In this document: piece after piece, positions 11,931 through 23,478 of the stretch
Numbering within the stretch: position 1 is the first letter of the stretch
How the letters are laid out: each line of letters begins with the position of its first letter
Assembly: GCA_003342895.1 (NCBI GenBank)
Contig: PTFA01000302.1
Location: forward strand, 511,959-575,958
DNA: 64,000 bases
Origin: Casuarius casuarius
Taxonomy: Eukaryota; Chordata; Aves; Casuariiformes; Casuariidae
Reading direction: 5' to 3'
Translations under genes and position numbers: made by a program
Notes under the pieces: generated by a model
The model's input: only the letters and a program-made list of their open reading frames with translations
Told to the model about the DNA's origin: nothing
The model's database searches: none

Positions 11931-14900
11931 AGGGAGCTAATCGTTAAAGTGGTCTCCTTTTTACCTGTTCAATGCTGAGGCCCAGAAGACCAAAGGAGGA
12001 AGTCACAGAATTGGACTAAAGCTGTACAGTCCTACTAAATGTATTGGAAAGGTTTTTGTTTGAACATCTGTCTCAAGGCTGAATGCAAAGACAAGCCCTG
12101 TGCTTTGTAGGCTTTTTTCTTAATCATATGACTGAATTTTCAGCTTGCCCGTGCAGTGACAGGTTTATAATTCAAGGAAGACAGTCCGTTCACCCCATAA
12201 TGATCAGAGTTGTTACCAAAGCACAAAGCCATAACGAGCCGGTCCCTGAGAAATGGGGACTGCAGGTCTGGCAATCTAACAGACCAGGAGGCACAAAACA
12301 GAGAATTATGTATAACTCTTCCATCTGCATCGCTGAGAGCTAGATCATTCATCATCTCTGAAGTCATGTGAAATTGGCTTCTTCTGAGAGGGAGTGACTC
12401 TCCCAGCGTGTCTGAGAGCTTGTTCAGTTACAGACTTGGGCAAAAATAATGAGAAATGCCTTCCAATGAACACATGGCTCTGTCGAAGAGTATGGCGTGC
12501 TGCAGCCTGAATGAAATCTGTACTTCTCCATATGAAGAGAGAAAGCATTCAAGAAAAAAGGTGTAAGACCTGTAGGATAACCTGAGCCACTATGGTTGTC
12601 TTCCAGGCGTTGCTGCAGGTTGGGTCAAGGCTGAGTCCTGTTGGGTTTATGCTCTTGAGCTGTGTCATGGAGGAGACACGTACAATAACAAGAAAAAAGG
12701 AGGGGAGCCATAAACAATCAGTTACAAACCAAGCTGCATCTGGACAACATCATGAGCTGTCCTGACAGTTTAGAGATAATCTGCTCTTGCGTATTCCTTT
12801 CTTAGCTCTCATGTCAGCAAGGTCTAGGAGCTGGGTAGAAGCGAGACACAGCGTCCCCCTGACCCACAGAGAGGGTGAAGGAGATAAGCTTTTCTGGTGA
12901 GAGCAGTGAACCACATTCCTCAATGCCTTTTTGGGGATGATACCTTAGTGATGCCTTGAGGAGAAAGCGACTATAGCAAGGTGGCAAAAAGAAAAAAAAA
13001 AAGTAGGGGCAGTGAAAGAGCTATCCAGCACTGACTGTTGCCCTTTAGTGCTGCGTGTGGCATCTGCGAACCTCCTGTGCTCCGCCGTACCTGCAGCATG
13101 CAGGCTGCCAGACGTGTCTGTGCAAAGGAATATGCCTGCTTTTTGCTGTCGGAAAAGGAAAGATTGTTTCTTTCTCTTCCTTGTGGGATGCATTTGCTCG
13201 TTACACTAGGGGAACACACAGTAACCTGGGCAGACAGACAAATTGACCGAGAATACCCTGGGGCAAGACATAATGTTTATTCTAACATAATTGTATTTTA
13301 TTCTGTTTTGTTTTGTGTTCATAAAGGTCTCTGCAGTGCATGCTGGGGGCTGAGTGGGCTGGGAGTGGGAAGATGCAGACTGATGGGGAGAGCAGATTTT
13401 CAGCAAGTTTTGCTGCTGTAAATGAAACCCATGGCTTGTCCAGTTGCCAGCTTTTTCCTCACAGTTAGCAGAAAAAGTTGACTAGAAACTACCATAAAGG
13501 GTAATACTTGATTTTCTGTGGTAAGGTTGGTTTGAGAAATTCCACAGGCACTGTAAATTTAATCTTAAAGATGTTTGTGCATACACTGCTCCCCAGCAGT
13601 GCTTGCCACTGCTCCGCTCTGCTGCGTGGGGTGGAGAGCGTGTGCAGCTCCAGCTTTTGTGCCCTGACCAAAATTCTCCCCTGGCTTTCCGGTTGTGTGG
13701 GCAATGGCATCAGTGATGTGCGTCTTGCTTATGTGCACCTCAGTGAGCACAGAGGTTGGTGTGGCTGGAATGGGGAGGTGCAAGGGAAAGGAAGTGACCG
13801 TGTTCATGGCACCATCGCTCAGGATCTGGCTTACACCTTTGGCCAAGTGGAGACCTCCTTAGCCATGACATGCGCGACTGCAGCATCTGCCATCAAGGTG
13901 CAGGGACTGGATGCAAGGGTGGTGCAAGAGCGTCCCGATCTTCAGGACTTCCTCAGCAATCTTGTACAAGCAGGAGTGGGGAAAGCGAAGGTGAAGCCTT
14001 GCAGCCCCTCCTGCCACTCTCCCTGCCGGGGGGACCCACAGCCGGCTCAGCTGTGTGGCTCCACTCTCCCTTTGTGGGCGAAGGCTGTTCCCCGCACGCA
14101 CTGCAGCCAGCGAGCTCTAATACTGCTGGGACTTTTTTTTTTCCCCCTTCAGAAAAGAAGGGGATGGACCTGTGGCTGAAGCCATGGGCTTGAGGCAGGC
14201 ATGAAGCCTACATCTCAGCTTCCACTAGCCTCTACTTATTGGCATAGGCATCTGGTTTATTTCTCCATGATAGGATGACTATCTCTTAATGATAGGATGA
14301 CTAGCATTTTGGGAGGCAGTAGGATGCTCTGAGGAAGAATTTGGGAAGTTACGGGTTTATGTGAGCCTTCCTGGACCTGGCAGTGAGTGTTTGCGTTAGA
14401 CAGTACAGTAAGAACTGAATTGCTTAGTAGCCCTTATTAAAATTGGTCTTTAGCTTTCTACAGAAGCACTAGTTACAACAGGGGCGAGTGACATCTTTAC
14501 TGTTTCTCTGAACAGTTTACTCCAGCAATAATATCACCATTTGTGTTCTTCATGGATGTTTGCTTAAAATATTTCATTTTTTTGTTCTGATGGCTTTTGG
14601 TGACATTCTTTGCGTAAGTCAGTCTTTTCCTAATGTTAGCTGCTGGTATCACAGACATTGTGCATTAAAAAAATGTTCCATAGGTAGTAGCAGTGAGCTG
14701 GTTGTTGTTAAAACATGAAACTAGTGAATACATATGTGGAACAACAACAAAACAGGAAGTCATGAGTGATACCATTCCAGCTGAGCCCGAGACGGGAAGT
14801 TGCACAACTAAACTGCGGCTGTGGTTCAGATTTGCTCCACCTTCTTGTGATAAACAGCCGTTCTGCTTTGTGTTCAGCCACGTGGATGAGGAGGTCTGTT

Positions 14901-17900
14901 CTACCTGCCTAGAAGAGGTGTGTCAACACGGCACTCGCCTTCAAAGAACCATGAAGCTGACCACTCATACCTCTTCCCAGCAGCTGCCAGCCTTTCCTTA
15001 ACAACACTAGGATTGAATTAGGGCCAAGCCCTTTCTTTTGAAGCTGTAGAAGCCTCTCCAAACTGGTCCCGGGGTTGGGCTGACCTGGCTTCCAGCCCAG
15101 CAGGCCAAGCAGCTGGCTGGCCAGTGACATGGTGACCGAACAGCTTTGGTGGAGCGCCCTGGGAAGACAGACCTGAGTGGCTCGTATGGGACCCCATCCT
15201 GGATGATGGGATGCTCTGGTGCACCCCCCTCATCCCCTAACCTTGGAGAGTAGCCTTGCCACTGGCCTGAAAGGTGTCTGTGCACAGGAGGGCAATGGGA
15301 GAGAGGGCTTCTTGTGCTTTTCTTGTATCTTCAAAGGGTTGGCTCAAATACACGTTTTGTTCCTGGCACAGAACCAGTGCTGCCGGCCAGAAAATGTTTA
15401 TGTCCCAGATACTGCTCTTTTTTTTGCCCTTCTTACTCCATCCATTGAATTGGACTCCAAATGTGAACATGCAGAAGCCTTACCTTTGTATAACGTTTTT
15501 TTCATGGCTAGTTACCAAACACAGTGCTCTTACGAAATGTTTAATTTGCACAGCTGTGCTGCAGAGAGAGAAATCTTTTGATTGTCCTTTCCCTATCTAT
15601 CATCTTTTAAAAGTGTGCAGCCAAGAGTTTTTAATTTCTTGCCTTTTTGTCTTTGGCAGATTTATTCTTACACTGCACAGCTATTCTAAACACAAGCCTT
15701 TTAAAATGCTCTACATGGCTTCATTTTTGCTCGTATCTGTTTTAGAAGTATTTCTAGGTTTTTTGGTTCCAATCTGGCAGATATTAAGCAGGTTAAATTT
15801 CCCCTGACATCCATAAGTATTTTGCTTGCTTTAGTGACTGCAGGACTGGACTCCAGTATAGCACGATGTTGATCTAGTTTTGAATTAAAACCTGATTTAA
15901 GCAAAGCTGGCTGCACCTCAGAGGGCCAAACTGAAGACCACCGTACCTTAGGTTTCAAACTGATCTGAGGGCAGTGATGAAAGCAGAGTCTGCAGAGGGA
16001 ACAGAGTGATTACTTTCTAACTCCTGCTGCTGCTAGACTTTATAAAGTGTCGAGCTGAGGGCAGGAAATCTGCTAATTCTCCCCAACTGGCATGTGGCCT
16101 GACTGAGGGTTTCTTGCAGCCCCATGACTCTTACAGCAATATTGCCATGCACAGGGATCTGTTATTTTCCGCAGTAGTGAATGGGAACTTGTCACCAGTT
16201 TGTGTCACCCCTTGCTGGGCCAGCTCCTCCGTCCCTCACGGAGGGGGCACAGAGAAGATGGTCCTTCCTGCAACAGGAATGCTGGTGCGAACGGTGGAGG
16301 AGCGCGTACTGCAGGCACTGGGAAGGAGGGACAGCTCATGTCCAGAAGGCATAAATGTTCTCAGTTTACTCTTACTGCATTAGGAGACCCACTGGTGCCC
16401 CCAAGAGACTTCCATACCCCTCTCAGCCAGTAAAGTGGAGCTTGGCCTATGTAAACATAATCTGAGATGCGTGAACTTTTCAGATGTCTTCTGCATTTTA
16501 TAAAGCTTGCGGGTGCATTGTTTCAGTGCAGTTTTCATGGACATTGACTATTATTGGCAATTTGGTTACAAACAGACATAATTACAGAAGCAGTAGCATT
16601 TTTTCCTCATCAAAAGTAGCATTTCAGTGCTTATGTTTCCATTCTAGTAAAATGATTTAATCTGAAAGAGTGTTTTCACAGAATTTGACTTGTCTAAATT
16701 GCTGGCCATGTAAGCCACGTAAGCCAGAACATGTATTTCTGTCCTGCAAAGTGTCCTGCAAGTTCATCTTGTTGAGCGTGGCAGCATTTCTCTTTAGCTA
16801 CAGCAAAGGCTGGGTCACAAATTCTTTCCGCCCTTTTCCTGAGACAGGACAGGGGCACGTTGTGCCTCCATTGGACAGAAGACGAAGCGTGTCCTTCCAT
16901 TTGGCACGGTAGCAAAGTCCCCACGAAGGGGAACGCTTTATCACCGGCTGGTCTGGGCACTGTTGTTGCCTTTGTACATGTAATGGGACTCCTGTTGAAG
17001 GTGCCAGCCCTCTCTGATCCTTGAAACTCAGATGTATGCTGTTGAAACCTTAGACTGAACTGGCAGGATCAGCAGGGGCAGGACACTAAACAAAGCAGGG
17101 ACATTAGCAGCTGTTCTGTGGTTTCAGTGATAATGCTGAAACTGAGCTCCCACCCTCTGCTGTACCAGGACACACCTTTTACTTGCTTTACTTTTGCTTG
17201 GGAGTGGGGAAAGGAAGGACAGGGACTATCCCTCAGATCTGGTGGATCTTGTTTTCTCCTGCCTCGCATGTGGGGGAGTGGCTGTTCAGGTGTACGCAGA
17301 GTAAAAGTGAAATGGTGTCAGTGCAAAACAGGGTTGAAAATCAGCACAAGGCTTAGTTCTGGTGCAAGGCAGAGAGGAACTGTTGTGAAGACAGGATTTG
17401 TAAATATCTCCTCTGGCGAAAGCGTGGATTGCTGGTGTCTCAGCACACGATCCTCCGGCTTCTTTTCAGGTTGCTCCAGCACTGCATGCAGATGTTGCAG
17501 TTCAGAGCGGAGTGAAAGGAGGTCTTGCCTTGGCAATGTCAGAATAAGTGCTATACAGGCAGAGGTACTTAAAGCCTCACCTCTGAGTTTGGTGCTAGTA
17601 ATTTGCACTGCTCCCCCTGCTAATACTCTTACTGGTGAAGGTTTGCGGTTGGAACAACCAAAAATTCATCCTGAGCAGCGACTGAATGTCACTGAGGGAT
17701 GTGAGCGTTGCTAGTCATTGGCATCTGGAAGTGAAGCTCAGTAATTTATTTCCCCGTTATTCCCACTGCTAGTCACAGGTTTCCAGGCCCCCATAACATC
17801 AGGTTCATGTTCAGCTGCAGCCCCTGACCTGTTGATCAGCTTTTCCCCAGCCTTCATATTCCCAGAATTGGTATGTATAATGTGCAGGCGCAGGTTCCTA

Positions 17901-18099
17901 GCACACGGTCCAAATTTGCTAACACACGTGTCCTGTGTACAGAGAGCTGTACTCACTGGCTGTCGCCTTCTGGCACCTCTTACAATTGGCAAGTGCAATT
18001 TAAGCAATTTAATTCATATGCATCGATGGTTTTTTTTGCCATGTGGGTTTTGCTGGAGACTTTGCTTATGGAGAAAGGACAGCTGAAGTGAGCTGATCC
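11931..18099. other. Non-coding intronic sequence
   Basis: There are patches of higher GC content (about 13600-14180 and 15000-15300), but no exon with both a family match and splice sites. A 15-bp direct repeat (ATGATAGGATGACTA) occurs at 14267 and 14289. Confidence 0.45.
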
Positions 18100-18320
18100 G
18101 GGGTATGTCCCAACAGTCTCCCTGGAGCTGCTCTGAGCCAGCGGGGCTCCAGCCAGCTCCAAACCCAGAGCCGAGCAGCGGCAGTGAGCACGGCGTGGAG
18201 CCGTCTGCGGGGCCCGGCTGGCCGGGACTGCAGAGCCCCGGTGTGGAGGTGTGGGTCTGGACAGACTGTGCCTGTGTCGGCCAGCCCGGTCCCACGGGCC
18301 AGCCCTCTGCTCTTGGGAAG
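18100..18320. promoter_or_regulatory. Small CpG-rich patch inside presumed intron 1
   Basis: About 220 bases stand out from AT-rich surroundings with a cluster of CpGs, for example GAGCCGAGCAGCGG and GTCTGCGGGGCCCGG. Open frames on both strands resemble no family I know. It could be an alternative promoter, an enhancer-type CpG island or an unannotated leader exon. No TATA box or initiator can be assigned. Confidence 0.25.
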
Positions 18321-20144
18321 TATGCACAGACGCGCTATTCTTGTGATGCTTGCAGGCATCTAAAGAATGGTGAAAGGCATTAATACAAGAATACACAGTG
18401 GAGACTCTTTGTTTCGGACTGAGTGTAATAGTAAATAATCACCAGCTCTGACTGGAGCAACTCTTTCTGAGAGCTGAGGAGATGAAGCCAAAGAAATGCT
18501 TTTGGAAAAACCTCAGCAGAAATTCAAGAAAGCCATTCAGGGAAGCTCAATACACTGAGCCTCTGTATTAGTGGCAGTGGATTCCTTCTCATCATTTCTC
18601 TTTTTTATTTGTTTTCTAGTTTATAAATAGGATCTATGCCACTCCTCACTGTTACTCCCAAATAGTCCTTCTAGGTTATGATTTATTTCTCCAGATAAGT
18701 TAGATTAACAAAAGATATGTCCAGATGTTTGCTGAATTTACATGAAAAGTTATGTCTGTTGTATGCGAGAACTGGCTGGCTGTAAATGCAAATATACTAG
18801 TGACACAGTTGGATGTATGGGTATCCAATTTGAGCATATCCTTGCTGAAAAAGCATGTAAAAATTAGTAATAATGTGTACTTGAAAGCCCTGTCTTACTT
18901 GGACTGCGGTCTTCTTTTATTCTTGACGTATTTTCCATTGTTGCTAATTAATTGCTAATAGATTATTCATGTCTGTAGAGAGTCAGAAAAAATTAGATAT
19001 TGATATGGAATGACTATAGTGTATGACACAAGCTCATATTTATGGGATAAAGGTTTATTTTTTTATGATGAAATGACTATATATTTTGTACTAACTCTAC
19101 TCAAAGCCTGGAAAAAATGCAATCCCAGGAAATAATTAGTTGAAGCACAATGAAGTGGATATAGTAAAAAAATCTTTAGGTATCTTTGAAACCTATCGTG
19201 TTTTAAGAAATATTTTGGTTTATTGTCTGTCTTTTAATTGGCAAGAGAAGAGAAAGTCTGGAATACCACAGATGGAAAGATTTCTATTTTGAAGTTTTTA
19301 TTCTGTTATCAGAACAGCTTAAATTGGAGAAAATAGAAAGTTTATTTGCATGCATTTGTTGAAGGAGGTTAGTGGTATGCTTCTGAAGCAGTAGCATCCT
19401 ATTTGGATATTGATGATTGCAGCATGTCTAATTTTTGATGGGTGGAAGGAGAATGTATCTTGAAATAAATTATTATCCCACTTGCAATTACATTTATTTA
19501 GCTGTTTCTATTAGCATGCATTTTGTCTAGAGACTGTTCTCACTGAGGTTAATCATGAAATAACCAATATGAGCAGAAATGGCTAATTGTGGAAGGGATT
19601 TCCTCTTCTATTTAGTGCACTAGATCCAGTACAAATGAATCATAACAAGAGAATATGTTAATGAAAAATTGCAATGCAAGAAATATGTATTCATGTTTTT
19701 TTCTTATACACACTCCTTCCATTTGCATAGGAGCAATGGATATATTCTTATTTTTGCTTGCTCTGCCAGATACTCAGTATCTTAAGTAGTGTGTTGTTCT
19801 GAACTCCAGTTGTCCAAAAGTTACTTTTGCATTTTTGAATCTCCAAGAGGAAATAAGTGAGGGCTCTTGAGACTCCTAAGTCTTCCATGCTAGAGATCTT
19901 ATTCCAAAGTCTTCCTCTGAGTGCCAGCCACCAGTGTATCTATATGCAAAACATAAATATTCTTGGCATTCTGTCTGTTTCTTGCTCATACACCATCCCT
20001 AAATCTCTGTTTTGTGCATGCCAAATCTTGCACTGATGTTAAAGAGAATTGTGTTTGCATAAAAACAGAAATCTAACTCTTTTGGCCAAAACTTTAGAAC
20101 TCGCCTTTCTAAAGCTTTGACAGATTTTTGGGTACTTTTAGGGT
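18321..20144. other. AT-rich non-coding sequence
   Basis: The stretch is very AT-rich with no exon, RNA gene or clear repeat seen. Confidence 0.5.
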
Positions 20145-20240
20145 CAGATTTTATAGGTGTTTACATGCTTTCAGAGACTACTGAAAATTCCACTCAGTGC
20201 CTGTCCATACCTTTGATTATATAAACGCCTCTAAAAACTG
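20145..20240. repeat. Short palindromic element with about 21-bp imperfect terminal inverted repeats
   Basis: The 21 bases at 20145-20165 and the reverse complement of 20220-20240 agree at 17 of 21 positions by direct comparison. The arms share TTTTA.AGG.GTTTA. The centre is A/T-rich with CTGAAAATTCCACTCAG. The layout resembles the ancient palindromic interspersed repeats common in sauropsid genomes (arms like 'taggtgttta', centre like 'attgaagtcaatgg'). The family name is uncertain. Confidence 0.55.
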
Positions 20241-22338
20241 GGGCCTAGGTTAACCGACCCAGCCAAGGTCTAAGGCACCCTTTCAGTGTGCGTGCATTGG
20301 CTGAGTCCCACTGAACTCAGACCTGCAGGCTTTCCAAACCAGAAAGCTTTTCCAGTGTAGGATGGCCTAGGAAGGCTCTGTGTCAGAGATCTCAGCACTG
20401 CATTGTGGCCCGTTTGCGGGTTTCTCCTTCGGGAGCCCCCACAGAGGAGGGAGGCTGCTCGCTCCGTGAGGCTGCGGCCGATCCCGCACCTCTGTGCAGA
20501 TACAGCACCCTGAGGCAGCGAACTCGACTGAGAGCTTTTGGGCACTCTCAGGGAACACATCTGAGAAATATTAAGATGTAACGAGTTTTAAACTCAGATT
20601 TAAATTTTAGGATAATCCAAGCCGATTAATTATTCTATGTTAGATGCACATAGCTGGAAATGTTTTCAGAGTTAATAGTAAAATTAGCAATAGTAGGCTG
20701 GAGCATTGATAATATTCTGTCAATTTTTTTATTCACTGGCTGTTGACCACATTATATTACCCAGTATTTCTGACTGGCTTACATTTGAAAGCAAATCCTT
20801 GCTTTTACTGGCTCATCTCTAGGACAGCTTTCATGTTGCTGATTTTTCTACACTACTTCAAAGTCTTGCCTAGGAACTTTATTAGGGACTCAACTGCATA
20901 TGATCTGTTATGCACAGTTGGATACCAGCCTGTTCACAGATTAATCTTCCGTCTATATTTCCTGTATTTTTTAAAGTCTGTTCTTTCTTGAAACTCTTTC
21001 TTCAAATGTTTTTCTGAGGATTTTGAAATAAAGCTGCAGGCAGGACCTCAGCCTGATCCTCAGAGTAGTGTAATAGTAAGGATCATTATTGATACTTCAA
21101 AAAATGCACTATAACAGTTTTCAGACAGTTTCAGAATGTTATTCTTGTTAAGAATTCAGTCCCAGGGAAAATCATTTTGTTAAGTTCAAAAACACCTGGT
21201 GTTAAAATATGGTAAACCCCAAATCCTTAAATTCAAGGATATAAAGTACAATTTCATCCTCACATAGAAAAGTTGAATTTCTATGGTTGTTCTGATTTTG
21301 TATAGGAAAAAAAAACCCTCCCTTTTTTGTGTAGACAAGTAAAAATGTGATTTTACTGATACTGTTTAGCAAAGTAAGCCAAATACTGTGTTTTCAGTAT
21401 TGCCATCATTGCACTATTTCAATTTTTCTTAATTTGAACAGCTCTGAAGTGAGAGAAATCCTACATGTAAAAAATACAAACCATATTTGGAACAGTAAAA
21501 TCTGTCATGGACAAAAGATGCTTGTGTTTTCTTGTGAGAAATAGCATGGTATATTTCACATTGTCTGGGCTAGGATCTGAAAGTGTTCGTTTTCCACAGA
21601 GAAGAAGGGAGGGTTTGGCCTTTACAGTTTGTGTGTATGTCAGCAATGGTACTCTTGTTTTGTTTTTCATGAGCTACATGCAGACTTTCTCTTGATATAA
21701 GTAAGTTCTAGGAAAATGAAGGACCAGGGAAAGCGTCTTACCTGCAGGCTGTGTGTGTGATTTCTCTTATTGTAATTCTAAAATTAGAGAGGGTATACAC
21801 ACTTGGTTGTAAACTCAGGAAATTGTACATTTTAAATATTTTCCAACGGTATCATGCTTTTTCTCTGTTAGAGTACGATTGTTAACCACAAGCTGAGCCA
21901 AATAGTCATGTCTGTGATGTAGTGTGGTTTTATATTCAGATCATCCTTAGAAATGGTGTGAAGAAACAGGCAATTTTGGAACAGATTTTAATAAACAGTA
22001 CAAAAGAACCAAACTATGATACATAAGCCCCCTCTCAGCTAGGTTAAAGCTAGGTTTTTTCAAACACTCAACACTTTAAAATGTTATTGTCAATGTGCTT
22101 TTCAGAAATGATTTACCAGAAAATGTGTTCATTCTTTAAAAATGTCCCTTGCTGAATACAGAGCTAGTAAAATATGAAAGATGGCTAAGACTGACTTGAG
22201 ACTACAGCAAAATTTCCTATCCCTTTTCACAAATCGTTACATACAGACACCTTCCCAAGTACTCCTCTGATCCTGGCTGTTCGGCTGCATTCCATAGGGC
22301 TATATATTGGTGTCTCCACCATATTTACCCAAACATTG

Positions 22339-22362
22339 CTGTTGATAGAGTCCTATCAACAG
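22339..22362. repeat. Perfect 10-bp inverted repeat with 4-nt loop
   Basis: CTGTTGATAG and its exact reverse complement CTATCAACAG flank AGTC. GCTGTTGATA recurs directly at 22376, so one arm is present a third time. Function is unknown. Confidence 0.6.
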
Positions 22363-23167
22363 AGCTTGTAGAGGTGCTGTTGATACAGGGACCTGACCCA
22401 AGCATTGTTTCAGGAGAGGTGTTTAACGATGAGAGGTGTTTAGCCATGACCATCTGCTCGTGGCCAGGTGCAAAGTTCCCAGGTGCTGCCATTTCTGCCT
22501 CCTCAGAGCTGCCTTATCCTGGAGGCTCAGCATCAAGCACTAGATGCACCTCAGCAGTCCTGGTTTGTTTATTGCAAGGCCAGTGCTGACAAAAGCAAAG
22601 CAGGAACATGTTGCATTTGCTCAGGAAAATCACGCTCCTGTGGTCATCCCACCATAGCTCACTGAGTGATGACACCAGCTCCTATAAAAAGCATAGCTTG
22701 AAATCGTTAAAAACAGAGTGTTTCTATCACTTATGAGAGATGCTGAACTGGAAGAAATTGGAGCATGAGGTTTTATTCCTATTTCCTGAGGACTTTACCC
22801 CTTTTCTACATTTCATTCCCTCTCTGAGGGCTGCAGCGCTGGCTCTGATGAGTGGTTGGAAACTCCTGGGGAAAATCTGAGCCTGAAACCAGCATATGAG
22901 ATGTTTTTTGTTCTCTCCAGAAAGGCTGTTCCCCAGGGCTGGAACATATCTCCACAACAGTGTCTGAGCATAGCCTGTATTTTCACACATGACTTGCAAA
23001 GCTCTGGAAAGAGCTTTAAAGGAAAACTGGCAGTCTTGCCCCATGAGCAAGCACTGCTGTATGTGAAGCTATCCACTCATGCTAAATTCCTCAGCAAAGT
23101 ATTGTTGGAACTAGAGAATGGTAAATCAGTTGTCTTTTTGTCCCCCCTCCCCCTCCTTTTCTTATGT

Positions 23168-23190
23168 CAAATTTTGGCAGACAAAATTTG
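23168..23190. repeat. Perfect 9-bp inverted repeat with 5-nt loop
   Basis: CAAATTTTG and CAAAATTTG are exact reverse complements separated by GCAGA. It is A/T-rich and could be chance. Confidence 0.5.
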
Positions 23191-23408
23191 AACTAGAAGC
23201 AAAAGGATCTGGCTTACTAGAGGGATCAAAGAATGGATGACTCAACCAAAAAATGCCATCTATCAGAGATAATTATGCAAGAATTATATGAGGATAGGAG
23301 CTCACTTAAATCAGTTCCGGTTCCCCAAAGAACAGTGGTCAAAGTTCACCCATCCAGGTAAGTGACTGCAGCCACATTATTCCTTCAGCAACTCATGAGA
23401 TAGACATT

Positions 23409-23478
23409 TGGGTCTGGTTCAGTGACCACTGAAGTCAATGGAGTCTTGCCCTCAGTGGGTTTTAGATCAAGTTCTCCT
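23409..23478. repeat. Ancient palindromic interspersed repeat, copy A
   Basis: A left arm CCACTGAAGTCAATGGAGTC is mirrored by a right segment CCCTCAGTGGGTTTTAGATC, the pattern of a widespread amniote palindrome centred on 'attgacttcaatgg'. A similar left arm (TCCACTGAAGTCAATGA) recurs near 57946. No alignment was run. Confidence 0.45.

Larger units (their letters stand above)
20241..23408. other. Non-coding intronic sequence
   Basis: No exon was recognised. It contains a perfect hairpin at 22339-22362 and another at 23168-23190. The region near 20390-20530 is somewhat CpG-rich but lacks a recognisable protein. Confidence 0.45.

Noticed and set aside
13508..14179. 223-codon plus-strand open frame
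   Set aside because: There is no recognisable domain, it has a mixed Cys/Ser-rich translation and it has no supporting splice sites. Chance in a moderately GC-rich patch is more likely.
15274..15807. 177-codon plus-strand open frame with hydrophobic stretches
   Set aside because: The hydrophobicity comes from T-rich DNA. No signal-peptide arrangement or family match is apparent.
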